In this document: piece by piece, positions 26,618 through 36,408 of the stretch
Layout: each line of letters starts with the position of its first letter
How positions within the stretch are numbered: position 1 is the stretch's first letter
Source of the DNA: Bacillus methanolicus
GTDB taxonomy: Bacteria; Bacillota; Bacilli; Bacillales; Cytobacillaceae
Length of the DNA: 64,000 nt
Direction of reading: 5' to 3'
Assembly (NCBI RefSeq): GCF_008764295.1
Contig: NZ_VTQX01000003.1
Coordinates: 99,447-163,446 of the forward strand
The notes under the pieces: generated by a model
Databases searched by the model: none
The model's input: the letters and a program-made list of their open reading frames with translations, nothing else
What the model was told of the DNA's origin: nothing
Program-made: the position numbers and the translations under genes

Positions 26618-26641
26618 TCACATCAAGCCCCTTTTTCTTTA

Positions 26642-26863
26642 TTATGTGAGCGCACAGGCTCTAGCCAAAATGACAACAAAGACCAAAATGATAATGGTAA
26701 TAATACTAGATATACAACCACCAGGATGTGAGCCAATGACAGCTTGTAAATAAACATTATTTAAAATTGCACCTGCATGATTCTTCTCTTCCTTTCTGAT
26801 TAACCTCTCTCTTTCTTGATCAGAAATTGTCATCACCCCTAAACTATCTTTATATTTTGCCAT
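26642..26863 (-). CDS. Small protein with C-terminal membrane helix
   Basis: A 73-residue protein: a charged N-terminal part (ISDQERERLIRKEEKNHAG), a middle SHPGGC and a C-terminal helix ISSIITIIILVFVVILARA, so it is probably anchored by its tail. The first ATG (26863) overlaps the end of the upstream acetyltransferase by 14 bases and lacks a clear ribosome site; an internal ATG at 26833 directly after GGGGTG is possible. I do not recognise the family. Confidence 0.5.
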   Translation of the reverse strand: MAKYKDSLGVMTISDQERERLIRKEEKNHAGAILNNVYLQAVIGSHPGGCISSIITIIILVFVVILARACALT

Positions 26864-27728
26864 GATACGAATACAATCGATGTTTCTCTATAAAACCAGC
26901 ATGAAGGTAAACATTTAACGCAGCTTCATTGTCTGACTTGACTGTTAAAGTAATCACCTCAATCTCTTGAAATGAAAAAAGAAATTTCAACCCAGCGATG
27001 ATTAGGTCTCTACCAATTCTCCGATTTCTAAATGCGGGAGAAACAGCAATAAAATGAATATTCCCTTCAGCAAATTTTGGTTCCGCTTCACAAAAAATGT
27101 AGCCGCAAAAATGCTGCTCTAGCTCCGCCACAAATATTTTTTGTTTTTCTCCATGCATGTCAATCATCTCGTCAGCACTAAAATAAGCGTTTGGAAAAGA
27201 CGCCTTATGAAGGAATCGGATATGTTGAAAGTCTTTATTCTTCATTTCACGAATCGTTACCGGAGTAACTGTTTTTAATGCAAGATGATTCGTTGAAATT
27301 TGCAAAATCGAATGCTCTCCACTTTTTACTGCCCCAAGGCTATCCATAAACTGACTTCCATTTACATTGTGCACATTGTAAAATCCATAAAACGCTTCCA
27401 ACGAAGAAGGGAGATCTTCAATCAATTTTTTCCACATTTGCTCCGCCACTTTTTGCCACTCTGAATGGTCGATAAAAGGGCCCCAGACTTCCGCTTCTTT
27501 AGATTCCATATCAATATCCAATCCAAGGACCCCAATTAATAGCCGATTCTGAAATGCACCGATGACAGAATCCGCAAATGCAAGATCGGAAAAATCAGTC
27601 GAAAGTGCATGTTTGATTTCCTCACTATCTGTACCACAATACCCGACATGCTGCGTCGGTTGAAGATTCATTTTGCTAATAAAAGTGGAAACTTCATCGA
27701 TCTCTTTTACTCTTCTAATCTCGATCAT
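26850..27728 (-). CDS. GNAT family N-acetyltransferase, tandem-domain
   Basis: A 292-residue protein with two GNAT-like halves. The second half (about 155-292) has a good motif A, IAVSPAFRNRRIGRDLIIAG, followed by ITLTVKSDNEAALNVYLHAG, the typical terminal region. The first half (about 1-150) is diverged. The start is ATG 27728 behind GAAGGAGATAGG. The substrate is unknown. Confidence 0.8.
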   Translation of the reverse strand: MIEIRRVKEIDEVSTFISKMNLQPTQHVGYCGTDSEEIKHALSTDFSDLAFADSVIGAFQNRLLIGVLGLDIDMESKEAEVWGPFIDHSEWQKVAEQMWKKLIEDLPSSLEAFYGFYNVHNVNGSQFMDSLGAVKSGEHSILQISTNHLALKTVTPVTIREMKNKDFQHIRFLHKASFPNAYFSADEMIDMHGEKQKIFVAELEQHFCGYIFCEAEPKFAEGNIHFIAVSPAFRNRRIGRDLIIAGLKFLFSFQEIEVITLTVKSDNEAALNVYLHAGFIEKHRLYSYHGKI

Positions 27729-27815
27729 ACCTATCTCCTTCAACCTTTTTAACTTATTTTATCATATCCTTAAAACCCCTCTGATTAAACTTTTCTATTT
27801 ATGAAAATAATAAAA

Positions 27816-27870
27816 TTGACATAACACCAAATGGTGTCATATATTTTTATATATAACCTTTTGGTGTTAT
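27816..27870 (+). promoter_or_regulatory. Promoter with twin half-palindromes, probable ArsR-family operator
   Basis: TTGACA (27816-27821) and TATATT (27840-27845) are 18 bases apart, ahead of the AHSA1-arsR pair. The spacer holds ACACCA and TGGTGT around two A. A larger inverted repeat pairs ATAACACCAAA (27821-27831) with TTTGGTGTTAT (27860-27870). The ArsR-type regulator encoded second in this operon is the natural candidate to bind here. Confidence 0.6.
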
Positions 27871-27898
27871 ATTAAATGTTCTGAAAGGAAGAGTGAAA

Positions 27899-28315
27899 AT
27901 GGATGATATTAAAGATATACAACAAACGGTGGTCATCAAGGCCCCCATTCAAAAAGTGTGGAATCATGTTTCTACCTCTACTGGGATAAGTGAATGGTTC
28001 ATGCCGAATGATTTTAAAGCATTAGTTGGATATGAATTTCAAATTCAGTCCCCTTTCGGTCCATCTCTGTGCAAAGTGTTACAAATCGAAGAACCGTATC
28101 TTATTTCATTTGCCTGGGACACCGACGGGTGGGTCGTTTCTTTTCAATTAAAAGATCTAGGAGACCGTACAGAATTTACCGTTATTCATGGAGGGTGGAA
28201 GGCACCTGATCATGTTGTACCAAAAGCAGGTGAAGACGCCTCAATTATCCGTGACAGAATGAACGGCGGCTGGGCAGGAATTGTTCAAAAGCTTCAAAAG
28301 GTAGTTGAAGAATAG
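27899..28315 (+). CDS. SRPBCC / AHSA1 (START-like) domain protein
   Basis: A 138-residue START-like fold protein of the AHSA1 group. It begins DDIKDIQQTVVIKAPIQKVW and has the family's WNHVSTSTGISEWFMPNDF and HGGWKAP motifs. Such proteins have a hydrophobic cavity, and in Bacillus they are commonly encoded next to an ArsR regulator, as here. The ligand is unknown. ATG 27899 is used because it is seven bases from AAAGGAAG; GTG 27893 in frame is too close. The next gene starts at the base after its stop. Confidence 0.85.
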   Translation: MDDIKDIQQTVVIKAPIQKVWNHVSTSTGISEWFMPNDFKALVGYEFQIQSPFGPSLCKVLQIEEPYLISFAWDTDGWVVSFQLKDLGDRTEFTVIHGGWKAPDHVVPKAGEDASIIRDRMNGGWAGIVQKLQKVVEE

Positions 28316-28630
28316 GTGGGAGCAGTAAAGCATGATGTCTTTCAAGCAATTGCTGATCCTACCCGAAGAGCGATGCTTCAACTACTTGCCAATAAAAATT
28401 TACCTATTTCAGAAATTACAGCCCATTTTCCAATTAGTCGGACAGCTATTGTCAAGCATCTCCATATCCTTTCTGAGGCACAACTTGTTCAAGGAACAAA
28501 AGTCGGACGAGAGAAAATCTATCAATTACATCCTGAGCCCCTTGTAGAAGTGAAGGATTGGCTATCATTTTATGAACAATTTTGGAGCAATAAGCTGGCC
28601 CTATTAAAGTACCAAATGGAGAAAGATTAA
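28316..28630 (+). CDS. ArsR-family winged-helix transcriptional regulator
   Basis: A 104-residue regulator beginning KHDVFQAIADPTRRAMLQLL, the usual start of the ArsR subgroup partnered with AHSA1 proteins. The helix-turn-helix is ISEITAHFPISRTAIVKHLH, followed by the wing QGTKVGREKIYQL. No Cys metal-binding pair of the ArsR type is present. It starts at GTG 28316 directly after the stop of the AHSA1 gene, so translation is probably coupled. Likely represses its own operon through the palindromes at 27816-27870. Confidence 0.88.
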   Translation: MGAVKHDVFQAIADPTRRAMLQLLANKNLPISEITAHFPISRTAIVKHLHILSEAQLVQGTKVGREKIYQLHPEPLVEVKDWLSFYEQFWSNKLALLKYQMEKD

Positions 28631-28659
28631 ATCGCTTGGACTTATTCCAAGCGATTTTT
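28629..28659 (+). terminator. Terminator of the AHSA1-arsR operon
   Basis: ATCGCTTGG and CCAAGCGAT arms around seven bases, followed by five T. The stem overlaps the end of the convergent gene at 28642. Confidence 0.85.
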
Positions 28660-29418
28660 CTTAAGGAAAGAGCTAAATACAGCTAATGAAATTTCAACCA
28701 GTCTTAAATTGTATCCGGTCATATCAGTGATTTTTTTTGCCCATTCTGAGTTCGATTGTAATACTTCCTCTTCTTTTAATCCTTCAGTTGAGCTAAAGTA
28801 ACTCTTCCAATCATAGAATTCCCAATGGGCTACTTCTTCTTTATATGGGACACGACATTCTAGCAGCGGCTTATGGTAAAGATTTTGTTGGGAAAGCTCG
28901 GCGGCTATTAAAAACTCTTTCATCTCAATCGCTTCAAGTTGATAAGATTGCTGCGAAACCTTTCCGTTCGGACGAAAATAGAAAATTTCCACCTCATCAT
29001 TTTTAGGAAGAACTTGAACAGATGCCGCTGGAAAAAAACCTGAAAGTAACTCATTCGTATAATCTTCACTATTTAAATCCAGCAGTATTGGATTGAGCCA
29101 TTGATCGCCCAGATCACAGAGGTAGCGATATCCATTCTCATCTTCTGCAACTACCGCAGCATGCGCCCTCTTCGTCTTCATTTTGGAGCCAATTGGATAA
29201 GCAGTTATCCCCTCTTTGTGAAAATGATCCAGCAGCCATATTGCTAAATCAAAACAATTTCCTGTAATGCCATATTGTTGACGATGTTCTTTCATAAGAG
29301 ATATATCACGTTGCTTTTTTTCTGTTCCTAAAGTGCTGTACCAAGCCTTTGTCAAAGTTTCCATAGGAAAGCGGTCAAATTTTCTCCAAACAGATAAAAT
29401 TTGTTGCGGAGCATTCAT
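28642..29418 (-). CDS. Arylamine N-acetyltransferase/transglutaminase-like protein
   Basis: A 258-residue soluble protein. A Cys-His-Asp arrangement like that of papain-fold NAT and transglutaminase-like enzymes is visible: GNCFDLAIWLL (Cys 55), KRAHAAVV (His 86) and LCDLGDQW (Asp 102). The spacing and the ITGNCFDLA context resemble arylamine N-acetyltransferase relatives, but the usual RGGxCxE motif of true NAT enzymes is not conserved, so the activity is open. ATG 29418 is preceded by AAAGAGGTG. Confidence 0.55.
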   Translation of the reverse strand: MNAPQQILSVWRKFDRFPMETLTKAWYSTLGTEKKQRDISLMKEHRQQYGITGNCFDLAIWLLDHFHKEGITAYPIGSKMKTKRAHAAVVAEDENGYRYLCDLGDQWLNPILLDLNSEDYTNELLSGFFPAASVQVLPKNDEVEIFYFRPNGKVSQQSYQLEAIEMKEFLIAAELSQQNLYHKPLLECRVPYKEEVAHWEFYDWKSYFSSTEGLKEEEVLQSNSEWAKKITDMTGYNLRLVEISLAVFSSFLKKNRLE

Positions 29419-29720
29419 GTTTTACACCTCTTTACATCTTATTATTTGTTTTATTTTAGTTTGAGTGATTATGACGACAACTGCTAAAGATTCCTTTTTT
29501 CCGCCAGTGCTTCGATAGGCCACAGTGCTGATTTAAGGGACAAAGGATAGCGTAAATTACTGCGTTTAGAAATATTCTCTATCCACGCTCTAAACCCCTT
29601 TTTCTATAGTAAATAAGGCACTGCTATTTTTCATAATTGTCTTTCCGATTCCCCTCTACAATTGTTGTCTTGCAACTATTCGTTTAAAATGAAACTATAC
29701 TTAAATATTGGGTGGTAAAG
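29419..29720. other. Divergent intergenic region
   Basis: A 302-base stretch between the NAT-like gene and the bceR-like gene. It must hold the promoters of both. I see no RNA gene or coding frame; TTGCAA and TATACT near 29673-29700 are a weak promoter candidate with poor spacing. Confidence 0.4.
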
Positions 29721-30410
29721 ATGTTTAAAATTTTGCTTATTGAAGACGATACTTCACTATTTAATGAGATAAAGGACAGATTAACAGGCTGGTCTTATTA
29801 CGTAGCGGGAATTAAAGACTTCGCTAATGTGCTCCAGGAGTTCTCCGCCTGCAAACCTGATTTAGTTATCATTGATATTCAATTGCCAAAATATGATGGC
29901 TTTCATTGGTGTCGAATGATCCGTTCCCATTCAAACATTCCGATCGTTTTTCTTTCTTCGAGAGATCATCCGATGGATATGGTTATGGCAATGCAGCTTG
30001 GGGCCGATGATTTTATGCAAAAGCCTTTTCACTTTGATGTTCTCATCGCAAAAATACAGGCTATTTTAAGGCGTGTTTACAATTATAGTACAGAGCCGGT
30101 TCAGCTAAAAACATGGTGTGGAGCTACTATTGACTATGAAAAAAATACAGTGACAAACGTAAGTGGCACAATTGAATTAACGAAAAATGAAATTTTTATA
30201 TTGAAACAGTTAATTGAGAAGAAAAACAAGATTGTTACGAGGGAAGAACTAATTCGAAGTTTGTGGGATGACGAAAGATTTGTAAGCGATAATACATTGA
30301 CAGTAAATGTGAATCGTTTGCGAAAAAAACTGGGAGAACTCGGTCTTGAGCCTTTTATTGAGACAAAAGTTGGCCAAGGTTATATGGCCATTGAAGAGGA
30401 AATAGTATGA
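29721..30410 (+). CDS. Two-component response regulator, BceR-like
   Basis: A 229-residue OmpR-type regulator. The receiver domain has LLIEDD acidic residues near the N-terminus, the phospho-acceptor Asp in LVIIDIQLPKYDGF, and Lys in FMQKPF. A C-terminal winged helix follows with TKNEIFILKQLIEKKNK and TVNVNRLRKKL. It heads a four-gene locus with a kinase, ATPase and permease in the order known for bacitracin/peptide-sensing Bce modules. It probably activates the ABC genes through the inverted repeat at 31443-31466. The start is ATG 29721. Confidence 0.9.
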   Translation: MFKILLIEDDTSLFNEIKDRLTGWSYYVAGIKDFANVLQEFSACKPDLVIIDIQLPKYDGFHWCRMIRSHSNIPIVFLSSRDHPMDMVMAMQLGADDFMQKPFHFDVLIAKIQAILRRVYNYSTEPVQLKTWCGATIDYEKNTVTNVSGTIELTKNEIFILKQLIEKKNKIVTREELIRSLWDDERFVSDNTLTVNVNRLRKKLGELGLEPFIETKVGQGYMAIEEEIV

Positions 30411-31423
30411 TTAAAAAATATTTACAAGAACGCATGAGCTGGATTCTTTGTTTCCTATTTAGCCAACTGCTCATTATTTTTGTTGCATTTTTAGACACGA
30501 CAATCCCGTTATTACCGATATTATATAGCGTCTTCTTAGCGACGATTGCCTTTATACTTTTTCTTGCTTTCCGCTATCATAAAGAAACAAGGTTTTTCCT
30601 CGCTCTTGAACAATGGGAGCACGATCTTGATCTATCAAAACTAACGATTGCTGAAAGTCCCTTTGAAAAATTGATCGAAGAAAATATCAGCAGTCAAATT
30701 GAATATTTAAAACAAATGACGGCTGCTAGCAAAAGGGAACTTGAACAAGAAAAAGATGATTTACTTTCTTGGATTCATGAAGTTAAAACACCTTTAACCG
30801 CCCTTCATTTAATGATCGAGAGAATAGACGACATAAAACTAAAAGAAAGAATGAAATATGAATGGCTAAGAATAGAACAGCTTCTCGATCAGCAGCTCCA
30901 TCAAAGACGTTTACCATTTATGGAAAATGATCTGTACATAGAGGAGACAGATTTAAAAAATATCATTGTCCAAGAAATTAAAGGGCTCCAATCATGGTGC
31001 ATGCAAAAAAGAATCGGCTTTGAGATTAATCTTGAAAAAATACATGTTTTAAGCGATGCTAAATGGCTGTCTTTTATTATTAGACAGCTACTTACAAATG
31101 CAGTTAAGTATAGTAACTCTTCTGATATTCATCTAGATAGCTTCAGTACAAACGGAACGACAGCTCTTAAAATAACAGATTGTGGGCGTGGTATCGATCC
31201 GAAAGACCTGCCTCGTATTTTCGAGCGTGGCTTTACTTCAACCTCCCACCATCACGATCATGCCGCGACTGGAATGGGGTTATATTTAGCAAAAAATGCT
31301 GCACAAGCTCTATTGATCTCTATCGAGGTTGAGTCGGAATTAGGCAAAGGGACAAGCTTTACCTTAACTTTTCCGAAAAAAAATGAATTTCTCCGCTTAG
31401 CAAATAAAGTATTCATTGATTAA
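30407..31423 (+). CDS. Intramembrane-sensing histidine kinase, BceS-like
   Basis: A 338-residue kinase. Two membrane helices (about 11-32 and 35-55) lie almost back to back with only a few external residues, as in BceS kinases that sense through the ABC permease and not by themselves. The H box is SWIHEVKTPLTALHLMIERI, N box QLLTNAVKYS and G boxes TDCGRGIDPKDLPRIFERG and GMGLYLAKNAA. It overlaps the regulator gene by four bases. Confidence 0.92.
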   Translation: MIKKYLQERMSWILCFLFSQLLIIFVAFLDTTIPLLPILYSVFLATIAFILFLAFRYHKETRFFLALEQWEHDLDLSKLTIAESPFEKLIEENISSQIEYLKQMTAASKRELEQEKDDLLSWIHEVKTPLTALHLMIERIDDIKLKERMKYEWLRIEQLLDQQLHQRRLPFMENDLYIEETDLKNIIVQEIKGLQSWCMQKRIGFEINLEKIHVLSDAKWLSFIIRQLLTNAVKYSNSSDIHLDSFSTNGTTALKITDCGRGIDPKDLPRIFERGFTSTSHHHDHAATGMGLYLAKNAAQALLISIEVESELGKGTSFTLTFPKKNEFLRLANKVFID

Positions 31424-31442
31424 GGTGAATAGAACCTTTCTT

Positions 31443-31520
31443 GCATGTGACAAAAATGTCACATGCTTTTCCATTTTGTTTGTTCAATCGAAGGAAAACA
31501 CTGATCTCCCCTATTATAAT
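31443..31520 (+). promoter_or_regulatory. BceR-type binding site and promoter for the ABC transporter genes
   Basis: A perfect inverted repeat, GCATGTGACA (31443-31452) and TGTCACATGC (31457-31466), contains TGACA-N4-TGTCA, which fits the TNACA-N4-TGTAA-type site known for BceR-like regulators. A TATAAT (31515-31520) follows about 60 bases downstream without a good -35, as expected for an activator-dependent promoter. The ATPase start codon is at 31553. Confidence 0.7.
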
Positions 31521-31552
31521 GAGGCTATTAAGAAGAAAAGGAGCGCTTGAAT

Positions 31553-32314
31553 ATGTCAATTTTAGAAGCAACGAAAATATATAAAAGCTACGGAAATAAA
31601 TTTAATAAACAAGAAGTGTTAAAAGGGTTAGATATCGAGATCAAGAAGGGGGAATTTGTCAGTATCATGGGTGCTTCAGGCTCTGGTAAAACAACGTTAT
31701 TAAATGTGCTGTCATCCATCGACAATACCAGCGAAGGTTCAATAAAGATCGAAGGAAAAGAAATAACTACCTTGAAGGAAAAAGAACTTGCAGAATTTAG
31801 AAAAAAACATCTCGGTTTTATTTTTCAAGAATATAATTTATTAGATACACTCACGGTAAAGGAGAATATTCTTTTGCCCCTATCAGTAGCGAAAATTTCC
31901 AAACAAGCTGCAGAACAAATGTTTACGAACCTTGCAGAAGAACTTGGGATCTATGAAATTCGAGACAAATACCCAAATGAAATCTCAGGTGGACAAAAAC
32001 AGCGTACTTCAGCGGCTCGAGCGTTTATTCATGAGCCAAGCATCATTTTTGCCGATGAACCAACCGGAGCATTAGATTCAAAATCAGCTTCTGATCTTCT
32101 TCATAAGTTGAGCAATTTAAACAAGAATCGGAAAACAACGATCGCAATGGTCACTCACGATCCCATTGCAGCGAGTTATAGTGATCGCGTCATTTTCATA
32201 AAAGATGGCCGTATTTATTCTCAAGCATATAGAGGCGAGCAGAGCAGAAATTCTTTTCTAAAAGACATTATGAAGACACAAGGCGTTTTAGGCGGTGTAC
32301 ATTATGAAGATTAA
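31553..32314 (+). CDS. ABC transporter ATP-binding protein, BceA-like
   Basis: A 253-residue ATPase of the MacB/BceA class. Walker A is [14 protein letters not shown], the signature [16 protein letters not shown], Walker [18 protein letters not shown] and the His switch MVTHDP. It powers the BceB-like permease that detoxifies cell-wall-active peptides such as bacitracin by freeing their lipid target. ATG 31553 follows AAAAGGAGCG. It overlaps the permease gene by 11 bases. Confidence 0.93.
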   Translation: MSILEATKIYKSYGNKFNKQEVLKGLDIEIKKGEFVSIMGASGSGKTTLLNVLSSIDNTSEGSIKIEGKEITTLKEKELAEFRKKHLGFIFQEYNLLDTLTVKENILLPLSVAKISKQAAEQMFTNLAEELGIYEIRDKYPNEISGGQKQRTSAARAFIHEPSIIFADEPTGALDSKSASDLLHKLSNLNKNRKTTIAMVTHDPIAASYSDRVIFIKDGRIYSQAYRGEQSRNSFLKDIMKTQGVLGGVHYED

Positions 32315-34247
32315 TGAACTAATTTTACGAAATTTAAAAAAGAATATAAAGAACTACTATCTGTATGTATTTGCCCTAGTCTTTAGCGCCGCTTTATATT
32401 TCGCCTTTGTCACCCTTCAGTATGATCCATCTTTAGATGAAACAAAAGGCACAGTTAAAGGTGCGGCTGCCATTCGCTCTGCTTCGATTTTACTCGTTGC
32501 GATTGTATCGATATTCCTTTTGTATGCCAATAATATTTTCATCAAAAGGCGCAGTAAAGAGATTGGTTTATTTCAACTAATCGGGATGACGAAAGGAAAG
32601 ATATTTCACATCTTAAATGTAGAAAACTTAATTCTTTATTATGTTTCATTAGCACTCGGTATTTTTGTTGGCTTTGCTGGCTCAAAGTTGATCTTAATGA
32701 TCCTTTTTAAAATAACAGGGATTAAAACGGAAACAACATTGCGCTTTTCAAGCGAAGCTCTTCTACAAACCGTTGTCATTTTCACGATCGTCTATTTGCT
32801 GATTATGCTTATGAATTATTTGTTTATTAAACGACAAACGATCTTATCATTGTTTAGAGTCATTTCATCAACAGAAGGAAAATTAACACGGCTCTCCTTC
32901 TGGCAAGTATTAGTTGGGGTTGCCGGAATACTTCTTATTATTGTTGGTTATTATGTTTCCTCAAAACTATTTAGTGGTGATTTCTCGACAACAACTGAAT
33001 TATTTCTGGCAATGACTTTTATTCTTGCATCCGTTATTTTCGGAACTTATCTTTTTTTCAAAGGCTCAGTCAGCTTCATTTTCCATCTTATTCGAAAAGC
33101 GAAAAAGGGTTATTTAAACATTAATGAAGTACTATCTCTTTCTTCTTTAATGTTCCGTATGAAATCAAATGCACTGTTGTTAACGATTATTACGACAGTA
33201 TCAGCGCTGGCACTTGCTTTATTATCTTTGTCCTATATCTCTTATTACTCTGCTGAAACAAAAGCCAAAAATTATGTTGTCAGCGACTTTGCGCTTACGA
33301 ATGAAGATGATGCAGAACTTTTTAAAGGCGCATTAGAACAAAAACAAATCCCCTATACGACAACAACTTATAATGTCATTCAGGTTGAAGCTGATCTAAA
33401 CGATATCATTTTAGAAGATACGGAAGGCTTATATGCAGATGTCGGCAAGTTTATCATCCCTGTCATTAGTGATAAAGAAACTGAAGATTTTGATCTTACT
33501 CCTGATGAAACCATTTTTACGGGCTATGATGATCTTCTGCAGAGATTTATGGAATTTGCAGATTCAGGTAAAGTAGTTTTCAAAGGGAAATCAAAGGAAT
33601 TTTCGCAAAAATATAAAGGATTAAAGAAAGATTTCCTTGTTTCTTGGCAATTTACCGGCGGAGGAGTGCCTGTAGCAATCGTTGATGAGAGCATCTTTAC
33701 ACAATTATCTGCCGATTTAGATCCAGCCATTCAAAAAAGCACATCTGTGTTTGTTGGCTTTGATTTAAAAAATGAAGCTCAGCAGGAGCATGCGAATCAA
33801 ATTTTTGAAGAACTATTTAACGAAGACTCGATGCATTCATCGCAAATACAAATTAGAAATGTTGAAAAAGGCAATATGGGACTCGTCATGTTTATTGTTG
33901 CTTTCTTAGGTTTAACATTCCTTATCACTTCTGGCTGTATCTTATATTTTAAACAAATGGGTGAAAGCGAAGAAGAAAAACCAAATTATACGATTTTAAG
34001 AAAACTAGGATTCAGTAAACAAGAACTGATAAGAGGCATTAAATATAAACAATTATTTAATTTTGGAATTCCCCTCCTTATTGGTCTATTACACAGCTAT
34101 TTTGCAGTACAATCAGGCTGGTTCTTATTTGGTACAGAATTGTGGACACCAATCATCATCGTAATGGCTATCTATACAGTGCTTTACTCAATCTTCGGTT
34201 TTCTCTCATTGTTTTATTATAAAAAAGTCATTAAGTTATCGCTTTAA
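32304..34247 (+). CDS. ABC transporter permease, BceB-like
   Basis: A 647-residue FtsX-type permease with ten membrane helices in the BceB order: one helix, a cluster of helices around 50-290, a large external domain of about 200 residues (roughly 310-530, starting [20 protein letters not shown]), and three closing helices. The external domain is where BceB proteins contact peptide antibiotics and pass the signal to the kinase. The natural inducer cannot be read from sequence. ATG 32304. Confidence 0.92.
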   Translation: MKINELILRNLKKNIKNYYLYVFALVFSAALYFAFVTLQYDPSLDETKGTVKGAAAIRSASILLVAIVSIFLLYANNIFIKRRSKEIGLFQLIGMTKGKIFHILNVENLILYYVSLALGIFVGFAGSKLILMILFKITGIKTETTLRFSSEALLQTVVIFTIVYLLIMLMNYLFIKRQTILSLFRVISSTEGKLTRLSFWQVLVGVAGILLIIVGYYVSSKLFSGDFSTTTELFLAMTFILASVIFGTYLFFKGSVSFIFHLIRKAKKGYLNINEVLSLSSLMFRMKSNALLLTIITTVSALALALLSLSYISYYSAETKAKNYVVSDFALTNEDDAELFKGALEQKQIPYTTTTYNVIQVEADLNDIILEDTEGLYADVGKFIIPVISDKETEDFDLTPDETIFTGYDDLLQRFMEFADSGKVVFKGKSKEFSQKYKGLKKDFLVSWQFTGGGVPVAIVDESIFTQLSADLDPAIQKSTSVFVGFDLKNEAQQEHANQIFEELFNEDSMHSSQIQIRNVEKGNMGLVMFIVAFLGLTFLITSGCILYFKQMGESEEEKPNYTILRKLGFSKQELIRGIKYKQLFNFGIPLLIGLLHSYFAVQSGWFLFGTELWTPIIIVMAIYTVLYSIFGFLSLFYYKKVIKLSL

Positions 34248-34464
34248 ACAAGAGGGTGTTCAAAAACACCCTCAAAAAATATAAACATGGAGACCAAAGA
34301 TGAGGAAAGCTAAGACTCGGGTAGTACGAAGTGGCCTTTTTAGTGTACGTTTAGCGATTTCACAAATTTTCATTCACATAAATTTAATTCGCGCGACAAT
34401 TGCAGAAATTTGCGGGAATTGTAGCATAACTTCCGTTTAATGAATGTTGTAAGAGGGAGATTCT

Positions 34465-35003
34465 ATGAAAATAGAAGATGAAATACAAAAACGAATCGAA
34501 TTCGAAAACTGGATTAGAGAAAATGGTTCATTATTATGTCTATATATAAATAAACAAGTACGAAATAAAGAATTAGCAGAGGATTTATATCAGGAAGTAT
34601 TAATTTCAGCATATTTGAATTTAGAAAAATTTGAGGCGCGAGCAAATTTTAAGAGCTGGATATATAAGATTGCGATCAATAAATGTCGAGATTTTTGGAG
34701 AAAGCAAAAGGTAGTCCAAAAATTTTGGGAGGAAAAAGTATATCATTATGAAATTGAGAAATCGATTCCGCAGCCTGAGGATTATGTGTTAACTAGATGT
34801 TCCACAGAGGAAATGCTTGATGCGCTAAACGAATTACCAACGATTTATCAGGAGCCCATTCTTTTATATTATTTTAAAGGTAAATCGTTACGAGAAATAA
34901 GTTTAGCGAAAAAATTACCAATAGCTACGGTGAAAACGAGGATAAGAAGAGCAAAAAAAAATTAAAAGAAAAGCCACTATTAAGGGAAATAGTGGCAAAT
35001 TAA
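34465..35003 (+). CDS. ECF-type RNA polymerase sigma factor with poly-A frameshift at its C-terminus
   Basis: The zero frame from ATG 34465 (GAGGGAGA upstream) gives 166 residues and stops at 34965. Sigma-2 is at about 25-90 (LAEDLYQEVLISAYLNLEKF, then FKSWIYKIAINKCRDFWRK) and sigma-4 at about 110-162, with the helix-turn-helix KSLREISLAKKLPIATVKTR. The stop falls just after a run of nine A (34953-34961). With ten A the frame would continue KKLKEKPLLREIVAN and stop at 35003, a normal ending for such factors. I give the longer range; the shorter product ends at 34965. No anti-sigma gene is adjacent. Confidence 0.75.
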
Positions 35004-35287
35004 CTTTTGCACTAATGCGATGATCAATATAAACAACGACTGCCTTTACAGATTTCCTCTTTATTTTTTTGTATTGGAATGTTCCGACAACTCGTTTGTT
35101 ATTCCTTCCCGATCCAATTGATAATCATTCGTCAACACTGTCTGAAAATTTTATATTGACTTCCCCCTCTGTCAATTAAGCATCGCTATGATCAGGATTC
35201 CATTAGAAGCAGTCAGTAATAGACGGGAGGAACAAGTGCAACAATATTCATGTAAAACCGGCTTAATCGCTGTGGGATAATGTTTAA

Positions 35288-36210
35288 TTATTTGCTTACA
35301 AAAACTCGATCAATAGCTGCTACTTCAAGCTCTGTTAATTGGACTTCACCAGCTTTAAGATTACTGATAATCTGTGCAGGCTTTTTTGCTCCTGGAATAA
35401 CGGCATCAATTGCCTCTCTGGTTAAATACCATGCCAAAACAACATGACCAACCTGACAATGTTTCTCATTCGCTATTTTATGTAATTGTTCTAGTTTAGC
35501 CAAATTTTCAAAGTAAGCATCCCCTTTAAATAATGGGTGCTGCTTCTGACTCTCGCTTAATGGTGTATCTCTGTTATACTTCCCTGTTAACAAGCCTTTT
35601 GCTAACGGGAAATACGGGATGAAAGAAATTTCTTTCTCCGTCACGTAAGGAAATATCGCCCGTTCCGCTTCCCGGTTGAACAAATTGTAATGGGATTGCA
35701 GCACTTCGACATAGCCATCTTGATTTGCTTCCATTAACTGCTCTACATTAAAATTTGAGACACCGATAGCTCTGATCTTTCCTTGCTCTTTTAACCTTTG
35801 CAATGCACCTACCGCCTCTGCTTTGGGCGTTGTTTCATCGGGAAAATGAATATAAAATAAATCAATATAATCTGTTTGAAGTCTTCTTAATGAATCTTCT
35901 ACGCTTGCGGATTATTATTATGAACGACCTTGTTGTCTACAAACGTATAGGACGCTTTTGAGGCGATGACAAAATCATCCCGCTTGCCATGCTCCTTCAT
36001 AACTTCACCAATTATTTCCTCTGATCTGCCTAAACCATAAAAATAAGCAGTATCAATGAAATTCATACCATTGTTGATTGAGGTAAGAATCATTTTTTTT
36101 GAAATGGTTTCATCAATATGATCATAAATATTATGACCACCAACCGCATTCGCACCTAGACCGATTGGGTTAACTTGCAAGTCCGTTCTACCTATATGAA
36201 CTTTCAACAT
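35288..36210 (-). pseudogene. Aldo/keto reductase, broken by a one-base frameshift
   Basis: The N-terminal part (36210 to about 35900) starts MLKVHIGRTDLQVNPIGLG and contains the catalytic-region DTAYFYGLGRSEEIIGEVM and a Lys in FVIASK. It runs into a stop after HNNNPQA. The next frame continues without gap as VEDSLRRLQTDYIDLFYIHF, then GKIRAIGVSNFN and the C-terminal NADPH-binding region, ending at 35288. One added A near 35902 would restore PQSVEDSLRRL and a full-length protein of about 306 residues. ATG 36210 follows GAGAGGAGG. Either a real recent pseudogene or a sequencing error. Confidence 0.85.
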
Positions 36211-36408
36211 CCATCATCCTCCTCTCATTTCATACCCTTTTACTATAAACGTCTAATTTTCGAATGGCTAATAAAAAGTTTCAATTTTAAGAATATTTTT
36301 CTAAAATTGGTCATGATAAACATTTTCCTTTTGGAGAAACTTTTTTAAATCATCAGCACATAACTGAGCCTTTTGAAAAAAGATACAAAGAAGCGTCTCC
36401 CGCTTATA

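Noticed and set aside
34252..34273. Hairpin GAGGGTGTT/AACACCCTC after the bceB-like gene as a terminator
   Set aside because: The stem is perfect but is followed by A on the plus strand, and no T-run is found on either strand, so termination is not supported.
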